A stretch of 64,000 nt of DNA, taken from Naematelia aurantialba. Lineage: Eukaryota; Basidiomycota; Tremellomycetes; Tremellales; Naemateliaceae. The stretch is from the NCBI GenBank assembly GCA_021527695.1, contig JAKFAO010000012.1, positions 434,001-498,000 of the forward strand, given 5' to 3'. A program made the position numbers and the translations under genes. Numbering within the stretch: the first letter of the stretch is position 1; each line of letters starts with the position of its first letter. This document shows, one piece after another, positions 24,596-34,524 of this stretch. The notes below the pieces were generated by a model. It worked only from the letters and a program-made list of their open reading frames with translations. It had not been told where the DNA came from and did not search any database.

Positions 24596-25876
24596 CTAAG
24601 TTGCGTTGCGCTCCAACTCATCGACTCGGCGTGCCATCTCGTGCAAACGTCGCCAAGGATCGTCGTCATTCCATCGTTCACCCTCCAGTGTCTTTGGCAG
24701 TCTTGGCAGGCCTCGTTGCTGTATGGCGAATGAAGCCGCAGTAGATCCATATATCGAGGCTGGAAATCAGCTGTGGAATCTGCGGGCATCTTTGTCAGCC
24801 TCACCAGTCCGCATGTCCCCATCAGAGATGAGCAGCCCTGCCATAAAGCCTCCCAAGTACCCGTTGCCTCCGCCCGTCACGTCCACGACCTTGTCTTGCT
24901 GGTCCTCCGTCCAGAATGCCGGCACCCAACCTGTCCATGTTGTAGACAACGTGTAGCTGCCAAGCTCACCTGCCCGAACTACAATTGCCGGCACTTTCTG
25001 ACCGGTGTTTGCTATCATGTCGTGAAAAGTGTGAGCGGCTACTTCCGCGTCGCGACACGTCGCTGGCTCTGTCGGCCTGGTTGAGATGATCGTCTGCAGC
25101 TCTAGTAGGTTGGGCGAAAAGACGGCGAAACATGGTGCCAATGAGAGGATATGGTCTAGTTCCTCTGCCCGGCATGCTTTCTTCCAACCATCAGCCGGGA
25201 TGTCTGTCGGGATGTCTGTCTGCTCCGCCTCTCATCCGGACTCACGCCGAGTGGCTCCCATAGCATCTGGCCATTCCATGCCTTGCCCAATCCTTGCGCC
25301 AGGCTACCACTCCTAATGGAGGCCATCTCGTCGACAATCGCCGTGGCTCTCTCGCAATTGCATACCACATGTACCCACTGGGGAAGATGTGGAGTGGCAA
25401 ACGGCGAAGGCGGAAGGATCAGGTCTCGCAGAAAGAGATTGAGCTGAGGAGAGAGATACTGGAAGGACTGATGACCCTCCCTAAGCCACAGTCAGGCCAG
25501 GATCGATCGTAAACAGAGTACGTCCGACGTAGGGTTATTGGACTTACCCAGTACGAGCTCCGGAGTAGATGTTTACCGCCCGCGTCGTAGGTCCGTCCCT
25601 CGGTCTGAGCCACAGCATCTCCTCGCCAAAGGCTTCGAGTTCTTTCTTGAACTGCACTGGAAAGTCATGGCCCTTGTCAACGAGCAGACTGCACGACGAA
25701 GGCGGGAGGAATAATCGCGCCGCCGTCATGGCAAAGACGCCACCCCCACCTATCTTTGCAACTCTTCTCAGCAAGGTTGAGCATTCTTCCAGCATTCCAA
25801 GACGTACCGCTTCCTCGTCGTTCGGTAGCAGAGAACCGTTCATGTCTGTTGTAGAAAAGTGGTCGATAACAAACAT
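24596..25876 (-). CDS. MAK32: PfkB-fold carbohydrate-kinase-like protein (Mak32 family)
   Basis: Mak32 is a ribokinase-fold protein whose mutants affect a dsRNA virus structural particle in baker's yeast; its enzyme activity is not established. The start MFVIDHFSTTDMNGSLLPND fits a beta-strand opening of the fold. Next come IGGGGVFAMTAARLFLPP, LLVDKGHDFP (both typical of Mak32) and VFSPNLLELQTI, then the C-terminal anion-hole motif DVTGGGNGYLGGFMAGL. In ordinary PfkB kinases this motif is GAGD with a catalytic Asp; here it reads GGGN, as I recall for Mak32 proteins. The gene ends ARRVDELERNAT. Introns near 25540, 25350 and 24770 join the frames. It converges on H2A.Z with 172 nt between stops. 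Confidence 0.8.
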
Positions 25877-26207
25877 CCCTATGCGACCCCCCCCTGCTCA
25901 GCTCACGGCCACCCAGACGAGAATGATGAAAGGACCTAATGTGGCCAATCTGCCTCGGGCCGTCAGAAACTCGTATGAAGGAGCATGAAGCCCGCCATGG
26001 CTCGACATGGCGCCTGTGTCTGCCGTCTGTTCGTCTCTGCAACCCTCTTGATATAAAGCTATGCAGTGCGGTTGCCGTTCTCGTCTTTCCCTTGTGCTCG
26101 CCATCGCCTTGTCGTTGAGCGGAGGCAAAATCTGTCTCTCCCTCTTAAATCATCCTCTGCAACATTCAACATATACATTCTTGCAACTCGAATCACGGCT
26201 GCTGACC
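25877..26207. promoter_or_regulatory. Divergent intergenic region, MAK32 / Tag1-like gene
   Basis: 331 nt between divergent start codons. The frame of the right-hand gene is open upstream to 26061, so a longer N-terminus is formally possible. No promoter element is recognised. Confidence 0.4.
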
Positions 26208-28234
26208 ATGGCGGCGCCCAGCAAGGGCAAAGGCAAGGGCAAAGCGCGCGCCGACCCACTGCACGAGACCTCTCCGCTTCTGGGTTCTCCCAGTAATCGC
26301 CGTCTACCCCTTGATGGCGATGCTCCTCATCCCGGCCGCTACCGCTTTCGAACAGCTCTCCAGGTCATCGGGATCGCCTTACTTTCGATCCTTTTAGCAG
26401 CGTGTCTTTTCCTGGTCTTATTGGTCTGGTCATTCAAGCCATCCGAGTCCGAACTCGATGCCTTGCCACGGACGGCGTTCCGATATGATATGCCCAGCAG
26501 GGTCGATGTGTTGAATGTCACCGATGATGGCGTCCTGGTCAATGTAACCGTCAAGGTGGGGATTGACATGGACCGTGTCCTGGGTATACAAGGATACCAG
26601 AACGAGGAGGAGAAGAGCGCTGCGGATGTCAACGGAGAGCGTGGCACTGGTGCGGCATGGTGGGAGGGTGTGCGGCGGTGGGCGGCGCATAGAGCGCTGG
26701 CCAGCATGAGTACACGCTCAGTTCAAGCCTGCGTAGCGTCGCCAGTGTACATCTTTCAGCACGACCTGACTTCGACACCTCTGCTCGCAGTCTCGCTTAC
26801 CTCGCCTCTTCACATCCCACTTGTTGTGGGTGTGACCGCTCAGCCTTCCGATGTCAAGCCCGACTGGCTTCAGCCGAGATGGTTCACAGCTATAGCCCGG
26901 CCAGTGGCAACGACCGGTGAACTATGGGAATACGCCCAGAGAGTGTGGTCAGAAGGACAAGCACACATTGTCATCGGCGTGGACAGCGTCGAGGCGGAGA
27001 TTCCGGGCGATGAGTGGTGGACAAAGTACACTCGACAGGTCAAGGAGGATCTTGCTATAGCCGTCAATGTGCCAGGTAAGTCGACTTTGCGGTGTCTCTC
27101 ACCGTCACAGTCCCCCGCCCTTTTCCGGCTTTGGTCCGGTAGCATGGTGTCGACATTCTGCTGACGGACAAAGTCCCCCGTCTTCCCGGCCTGCCCAGCC
27201 CAGGTGGTCAACTCAATCTTTCCTCCCTGGTCCATCTAGATTCTTACACCTTCTCCAACGATGATCGATCGCTTCATATTTCAGCACAGGCGACCTTACC
27301 CAACTTCCTCCCCGATCTCAACACAACGATCCCCTTTGGCGTGCCATTCACCATCTTGCTTCCTCCCGTCAATTCAAACTCTACTCTCGAGAGCCCTATG
27401 GCTGAGGTCGTGACGGCGCCGGTGCATTTGAAGTCCAACCTTACACACATACGACTCTCCATGGCGGGCGAGGTCACTGCGGATCTTTCTGATGACGCCT
27501 CGTCTTCCCCCCTCTCGCTGTTCCTTCAAAATTACATGCATGGACTGGACAATCCGATTCGAGTGCGGGGAATGTCTGTCGTCCCGCCATTCGCCCCTTC
27601 GGAAACTATCAGGCCACCCAGCTGGCTGCTCTCCTCGCTGCCTTCGCTCAGCCTTCCACTGGTCTTCCCTGGGCCATCGCCGCCGCCCAAGATCATTCAA
27701 ACCGTCACCATCGAGCGCATGCGGATATCCGAAGCGGCCGGCAAGGTACATGCTTCTGGCACGGTCGTGGCGGAAGTCGAACTTCCGCCTGGGATGCAAG
27801 ACGTAGATGTGGACGTTGGCGCCGTCCTCCCTGATGTGCTTGTCTTTGATGGTCCAGCACCAGAAGACGACACCCCTGGGTCCGGCTCAGATTACCCACC
27901 ACGAGCGTTCGGACGCATTCACCCGGACAATTTCCTGCCATCCACCACCTCGCCATCGACAGACCCCCTTCACCCCCACCGCCTGGTCGTGCGCGCTCCA
28001 CTCAAGGATGTGCCGCTCGATATCTTGCCAGGAAGAGATTCGGTCCTGAGTGATTTTGTGAGCAAGGTGGTGTTCAAGGGCGGGGCCCAGGCGGGAGTCA
28101 AAGGCAAAGCCGACGTGAGGGTTCAAGTCCGGGGCGTTGGAGGCAGAGTGGCCCTCACAGGGTTGCCGGTCAGGGGAGAGTTTTGGGTGGGGAGGCAAAG
28201 AGGGTCAGTGGCAAGTGAGCAGGAAGGCTCATGA
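26208..28234 (+). CDS. Single-pass membrane protein with LEA-like (DUF3712) lumenal domain, Tag1-like
   Basis: The start MAAPSKGKGKGKARADPLHE gives a short basic cytosolic tail containing ETSPLL, which fits the [DE]xxxL[LI] sorting signal used by AP-3 for the vacuole. One membrane segment follows (ALQVIGIALLSILLAACLFL, about residues 47-70). The rest, about 580 residues, is a beta-rich lumenal domain with N-glycosylation sites (NVTDDG, NVTVKV, LNTTIP). One intron lies at about 27075-27172. The topology resembles fungal DUF3712/LEA-type vacuolar proteins such as yeast Tag1, which acts in autophagy termination. The family call is inferred from architecture and composition, not from a strict motif. 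Confidence 0.6.
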
Positions 28235-28412
28235 CGCTAGTTACTGGATCTCAAAAGCAGCTAGCTGTGGGGTTCAGGCATAGTAGGAGATCTTTGTAAA
28301 CAGGTGAGAGATAATCTTGTAGAGTTGTTACATGTGTTGCTTGTCTGTATCTGTATGGAAGATTATGCGGGGTATCACGAGGGGCCATTCTACCCCGTCC
28401 TCCACCTATCCT

Positions 28413-30013
28413 TCATATTCGTTCCCTGGCTTGGCTCATCGCGTCCACAAGCCAGTCCCGCGTCTCAACGCTGACATTCCACCTCGCGTCCAGTCGCTTG
28501 AGGGCCAGCTCTGCTCCCGTTGGGCCTAGGGCCAAAGCCGCTAGGGCTAGATACGAGTGAAAGGGGTCGGGATCATCCTCTGGTTCCTTTCCGAACCCGC
28601 CTATAGGTGACTGTGAGGACAAGAGGAACGCAGTGTTTGCTGCTGAATCTATAACACTCCCATCACCCAGAGCAAGCGCCTACACAGTCCCACTTCAGCC
28701 GACACATGACGGAGATCGAGGAGTGACGAGTGAGTACCCACCGAGACGGCACCGCCGATCCAGAAGGAATAGCAAACATCTTCGAGCTTGCCCGGGCGGC
28801 CTTGGAAGCCGCCTATCTGTCGTTGCAGCAGCCATCGCAGAGTGTCAGGAAGGTCGGGCTCGCGAGTATTCTCCGATGGGGGCGAGGGACAGGGGAGCAA
28901 GGAAAGAGAGATGAGAGCGCAATAGGTGGTTCCGCCTGCGACACGGTTAGGATCACGTTAGCATGGAAGTGGTCTGGTGAGCGATGATTCAAGGGAGTGA
29001 GGATGGGTGTGACAGACTGTTCACAGGCGACATCAACATGTCAGGGTGACGCCAAGATGCCAGGGTGGCACCAAGATGCCAGGGTGACACAAAGATGCCG
29101 AGATGAACGCACCTTGTGCTTCAATTCCTCCTGGTCGAGAAGCGTAGCCGCCCTCCCAAGTCTAATCTGCCTTTAGCCCCTCAGTATCGTATCACGAGCA
29201 GCGTGTGACTCACACGACATTGACCGATAAAGTCCCTAGCTCTGGGCACATTTATGCTGCTGAAATCGCCGAGAAAAGAGCATACAGCGGATGCACAATA
29301 GGTCATACGCAGGTCGTTCTGGAAACATGTTTCATCTCCTTGGTTGCCTGCAAGTGGTGAGAAGCTACAGCCGCAGAGTTACTCGTCAGAGATACAATAC
29401 CGATGAAAAGAAGAGCAGCTGACGAGCCGTCGGGACCTTGGCACGAGTGCAGGAAGGCGAGAAGGCCTGGAAGGTTGAGCCGGTCGAGAGGAGCTCGCAA
29501 GATCGCGAGCACGAGGAGCGCCGTGTATGTGGATGGGAGGTGAGCGGGCGACGTCTCGATGTTCTGCAACGGTTCAGCCATACCTCGGCATGACAATAGG
29601 GGATGAAAGACGGACATGGGTGTTCATAAACGTGCTGCCGCGGAACCCTCCCATGGCTGGTTTGTCAAATTGGTTACAAGCGCTCACCACTTACGAGCTT
29701 GCAATCCCCATACCCATTCTGCCCAGCTTTGTCTCTGCTCCGCGGTAACCTTGTCGTCCAGCACTCCTAGGAGGTCGAGCCCGGACAAGCAAAAGTAGGC
29801 TATGGTGATTCTGCAGTTGCAAGCTCAGCGGGCTACTGCGTTGGAGAGAAAGAGGCAAGCAAAGAGGGCGGACCTGTTGGCATCCTGCCCTTGGGCTTGG
29901 GCTGGCAGACGGCCGAGACAGTGACAAAAGTAGCTGGCATGTGCGTTTCGTTTGAACGTACGCTGCCTCGGAGCCGCTGCAGATGCGTCCATGCCCCTCG
30001 GCCTCTTTGTCAA
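28413..30013 (-). CDS. CDC43: Geranylgeranyltransferase type I beta subunit
   Basis: With the shared alpha subunit Ram2, this protein attaches geranylgeranyl to CaaL-type C-termini of Rho/Cdc42 GTPases in the cytosol. Exons read from MTKRPRGMDASAAAPRQRTF (30013), with ITIAYFCLSGLDLLGVLDDK typical of the N-terminal third. Then come PAHLPSTYTALLVLAILRAP, the Zn-site block LEDVCYSFWIGGAVSV (Asp and Cys ligands) and IGGFGKEPEDDPDPFHSYLA (His ligand), ending MSQARERI. These blocks match PGGT1B order, and GGFGKxPxxxPDPFHSYL is specific for type I rather than Bet2 or farnesyltransferase. At least five introns are needed; one holds a 19-nt triplicated repeat at 29042-29098. Exact internal junctions were not all solved. 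Confidence 0.85.
29042..29098. repeat. Three tandem 19-nt repeats in a CDC43 intron
   Basis: Three adjacent near-copies of CAGGGTGACGCCAAGATGC. They lie between coding blocks of the geranylgeranyltransferase gene in what appears to be intron sequence. Confidence 0.75.
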
Positions 30014-30228
30014 GCATACATTGCAGACAACTTACCAAAGAGAGACAGAGACAGAGACAGAGAGGACGTAGCATAATTTCCGCATTCAGGCACTTGAACC
30101 GTCGCGTCGGGACGGTAAAAGCTGCTGCTGCTGCGCACACGAGTGACTCTCCAGCTATTTTGTATGTGTGCATCGACTGACCAGCACAACCCTCACTCGA
30201 TGGCCTCTGGACACCACAGCGGCCCATT

Positions 30229-32478
30229 ATGATGCCGGCTCAGCCCTCAACACCCTCAAGAGGCCCTTCTCAGATCACTTCCTCGACACCGGCGACTCCC
30301 GAAACAGGCTACGTGCTCGCTCAGGAGGATACACCCACGCGCTCAAATATCGGTGCAGGCCTCTCAGCTGCCATCTTGGGTGCAGACCGTCTCAATCGAG
30401 GTCGATCACCTACTCGGGACTCGGGGGGGAGAGACAGCGAGGAGCATGGGAATGACACCATCACACTCGACCTCAAGCATAGAGAGCTAGACGACCCATC
30501 GGCAAGCGTGAGTGCGAGCACGTCGACCAAGTCGTTTGGCTCGTCTGGATCCGGCAGCGGACATTCAGACTCGGTTCTTGAAGTGCTAGATAACGACGAC
30601 GACAACGACGAGCTGGAAGACGAAATGGATTTTCTCGACGAAGAGGACGAGGGCGAGGGCATTGATGCGGGAGAGCCATTGGTCGGGCGGAGTAAGGGGC
30701 GCCGCCGACGGAGACGCTGGGAAGGCGACGACGACAAGCCAGACAGATCCCTCATCGAGGTGAGCAGGTGCTATATCGGGTTTTGGAGGGAGACAGCTCA
30801 TCCTCATATATAGTTACTGCCGCCTCTGATTCTAGCACACCCACTACCACTCCTGCCGTTACTGGCCTTATTACCGTACAACTTTCTTCCGGCCGGCGTC
30901 ATCTTCTTCATTCCCATCATCTGTGTTCTTGCCCTACTATCATCCTGTGCCCACATCGTCATAGTCTATCTTGCATGGTATGCCCGTTCATTGATTGCCC
31001 ATGAAATGAGCGCTAACGCAGCCCAGGTATCTAAAAGTTCCCACATTCGAGGACGTCTTCGCCACGGTCATGGGCAAGTACGGGCGGTATGGGAGATGGG
31101 GCGGCACGGCCTTTGTCATCGTTTCAACCCTAGGTCTTTTGGTCGGATGGCTCGAAAGTAGGTTGCCCATTGTGTCCAGGGCATGGCTGATCTCGTAGCC
31201 TTGTACCCCCTCTTGCAGCCGTTGCTCGAAAGTTACCTTCCGGCGAACTCCCTTCTGACATCCAGAATGCTCTGGACCCTATTGGCCTCGGCGACAGTAA
31301 GACTCCTTTGCCTATTGTGAATTAGGCTGATTCATTGTAGCTCCTCCCAACCCTACTTCCGTCCCGAATGTCGCGGTCGCTGAACAAAGCACCAATCGCG
31401 CTCACCCTACTGCTTCCCGTGGTTGCCTTTCTCGTGATTGGGCGTACAGTAGAGATTATGAAAGCTCTCGAAGAGGGGAAGCCGCCGCTGGCCGACGATC
31501 CTGATCTGATCAACGCGATGACGGAAGTCGGTCGAGGTCTGGTCAGGCGGAAGTTTGGCTTGGGCGGAGGCAGTTCCGCCGGCGCTGGAATCAGTAAGCG
31601 GCGTCTACGACAAGCAGCAATGGAACTGACGACTGTCTGCAGCAACCCTGACCATCTTTCTGTCGCCACATCTCAACACTTTACCGTTGCATTCTTCGCT
31701 GGACCGCAACAAACGGTCGTCCTTCCCGATCCCTTGCCTGGCATCCACAACAATAATCCTGGTCCTTTCTCTTCCGCTCGCTCTTGTCCCATACTACCTT
31801 CTGCCACCACTACCGTCGCCTCTACCGACAGCGACTCCGACGACTCGTTCTGGCGTATTTGCGCGTTTGCCGGCCGAGGATGGCTGGGTGAACCTGGCGC
31901 GCGTGCTCATGTGTGCTGTAGCGCTCGGTTCCAGCAACATGTGGCTTCTGCGCGGCCGAGACGCAGTGCTGAAAGCCATGAGCGTGGAGCGAGGGGAGAG
32001 ATACAAAGCCGGCAGATGGGTCGGACTTGCCATGTGGACACTCGTCGTGTTGCTTGCTTCTATCGGGGGGTGGGTGGCGGAAAAGATTGAGATTCTAGGT
32101 GTGATTGCCACGATCGCTGTGTGCTGGTTCCTCCCTTGCAAGTTCCTACCCCCGAAGAAATGCCAGCATGACTGACCAGGAGCAGCGATCTTCTTCATCG
32201 TGACTTTCCACGTTCGCTCCCCTCTGTCGATCATCTTTCCTCATACGACGCCAGTTCCGCCCGAAGTCCCAGCACCGGCCCCATCACGCGGTCATAGCCG
32301 CATAGACAGCGTGCTGGACCCATCGGCCGATGTCCTGCTCGCGCGTAAGGAGCGTCAACTACAGAAACGTCGGCTGGGCAGGCGGCTGTGGCAGGATCTG
32401 ATCGTATACGTCGGTATTTTGCCTGTGGGTTGCATCACACTCGCTTGGAGTCTGGGCAGCTTGGTCGGGATTTGGTAG
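30229..32478 (+). CDS. Amino acid transporter, AAAP/SLC38-Avt family
   Basis: A multi-pass transporter, probably moving neutral amino acids across the vacuolar or plasma membrane. About 180 N-terminal residues are cytosolic and disordered, with a strongly acidic run (DNDDDNDELEDEMDFLDEED) and a basic GRRRRRRW. Then about ten hydrophobic segments follow: LLPPLILAHPLPLLPLLAL, VIFFIPIICVLALLSSCAHI, FVIVSTLGLLVGWLE, APIALTLLLPVVAFLVIG, IILVLSLPLALVPYYLL, MWTLVVLLASIGGWVAEKI and others. DGWVNLARVLMCAVALGSSN and ILGVIATIAVCWFLPSIFFI align with the sixth to eighth helices of AAAP transporters. Short introns interrupt it near 30760, 30975, 31160, 31300, 31590 and 32120. The substrate is unknown. Confidence 0.7.
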
Positions 32479-32668
32479 TATCAGACGCGAGTTTAGAGAG
32501 ACGCGGGACAGTAGCAGGCTGCGCAAAGACCATGGAGTAATTTATTGGAATGCAGGGTATACTGAATCTCTACTCTATGAGCTACGTCTCTTGGGTTGTT
32601 TGTAGCCTCCAGTCAACCCTCTGCGCAGTACGGTCGACGCGCCTGCGCCTGATGATATCGACTCGCGT

Positions 32669-34280
32669 CTAGATCTCCCCGCCAACCCAAGCCCAGACCA
32701 AGAAGCCAAATCCCCAGGGTCCAACTGCTGCAAGTCTCCAAGCAGCTCTCGTTGCGACAGTCAACATCCTGCCCCGGACGCCGCCCTCGCTCTTCAACAA
32801 CGGAGTCTGTTCCCCGCGGACGATGAAGGGCGCGATACCCTGTTTTCTGAGTGTATACAGCACGGGGTTTTGGCCGGCGAAGCGTGCTGGATCAATCTTG
32901 CCAGCTTGCGAGAGCTGTTGGCATGTTTTGAAGGGTCGGCCAGAGGCACTCGCCAGCAGGGAAGCGAGCACGCCGCCACTGACGATCGTTATTGCCTGAG
33001 CGGTCCTGGCGATGGTAGGTGACGCGTTCTTGCCGGCGTGACCCGGGTTCTCGTCCTCTGTAGTCTGGCTGGCTGGGCTATGGATGTAGAGCACGTTGGC
33101 CCAGTCCTTTCCAGCTCCGCCGACATCGCCTCCGAACAGGGCTTTGACCCGGAGGCCCACTCGCCGAGTCGCGTCAAAGGCCGCAAAGAAGACTCCGTAC
33201 GCCGCGGCGTCGCGAGCGACCGCCCAGCGCCAGCCGGTCCACCACGATGGCGATTTCCGCCAGGTCTCGCTGGACAAGAAAGTGCGCAGGGCTTCGAGCG
33301 GAGGAACAGGTGCCGCAAGTGGAGACGTGGCTGAAGCTGAGAACGGGAGGCGGAGGGTGCGAACCAACAGCGCGGTGATGGAGGTCGTCGACTGGCCCAA
33401 CAGCCTATATTCCTTGGCATTAGTGGGGTCTCTACGTACATGTTTGGATGAGGGTTGGAGGGGATAGTCACGCACCGCACGACATTCTCAATAGGAGTGA
33501 ATGCAAATCCCTGAACTATACCAGCGCCAGCGCCGGCAAGTCCAGAGAGCAGTGTCGGATGACGGGGAATAATTGTAGGTCCAGATATGAGGGTGTGCAG
33601 GTTGATCGTATCCTCTTCCCCTTCGGTATCCTCGGTATCCTCTTGATGTGGCGTTGATGCACTCTTCTGGCGGTCAATGGCATTGGGGTGACCGGCATGT
33701 GATTCGTGGGGATGACGATGGAAGAAATCAAGTTTGGCGAGGGCGAGTGAGAAGGCCGAGTGGGTCGTGAACAGTAGGAAGCCCAGCGCGGTGTTGATCG
33801 TCAATGGCGGCAGCAGAGTCACAAACAGCGCCAGCGCCTAGAAAATCAACGTCAACAGAGTGCGGGCTCATCCCCGCCCGGGGGGAGAGGAGGGGGGTTC
33901 AGTTCAGCTCACCCCAGACTTGGATCGCATGAGCCCCCGTACGAACGAGGGGCTCAGAGACTGGTCCGCCGAGACGGCGAGCTGCCTCAGTCCGCCCCAT
34001 GTATCCACTCGACTTGGGCGAAAGAGCTTCGATGGCCGACTGAACATGAATCCTGTGCGTTCCTCAGCATCGCTAGGGAATGGGACACAAAGGTCGGGAG
34101 ATGCCAACACCTACCGAGGTAGAGGAAGATGCTGCGTGCCAACGCGGCCGACGCGGACGAGCCGGTCGTCGACAGCGACAGCTGCTCGCTCGGCTTGGGC
34201 TTCCGAGGATGCTGGAGGGCCTGGACCGCCTGGACGGCATCTGGTGGTCTAGATGCTCGAGTCAGGTCAAAGTGAGCCAT
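32669..34280 (-). CDS. Divergent mitochondrial-carrier-like protein
   Basis: The start MAHFDLTRASRPPDAVQAVQ at 34280 leads through introns to MFSRPSKLFRPSRVDTWGGL, then ALALFVTLLPPLTINTALGF. Carrier features are GAGAGIVQGFAFTPIENVVR, with the PxExxR form of the PX[DE]xx[KR] signature, WWTGWRWAVARDAAAYGVFF (the arginine and aromatic run of even helices), and SASGRPFKTCQQL as a degenerate third signature. The middle signature is weak. Such divergence is seen in outer-membrane or peroxisomal carriers; the substrate cannot be predicted. The protein is about 440-470 residues, longer than the usual 300, because of a hydrophilic N-terminus and the loop rich in Glu/Asp near 33600. Confidence 0.65.
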
Positions 34281-34524
34281 CCCGAGCTGTATCCAAGGAA
34301 TCAACAAGACAGTCAAAAGTATGACTTCGCCAGGCATTTCACCCTTGATTGCGCGTCTTCATAATCGACCTCCTTGTACAGACGGACGCACCAGCGCTGG
34401 CCCTGCCGCCCCCTCGACGAACGTGCAGATACTCACCTCGCCAGTCGTCAGCCGTCTCAAAGAAGATCACTCCACCGCTTCCCTCCTCCGCTGCTCGCCG
34501 GCCATCTACTAGCTCGTTCCTATA

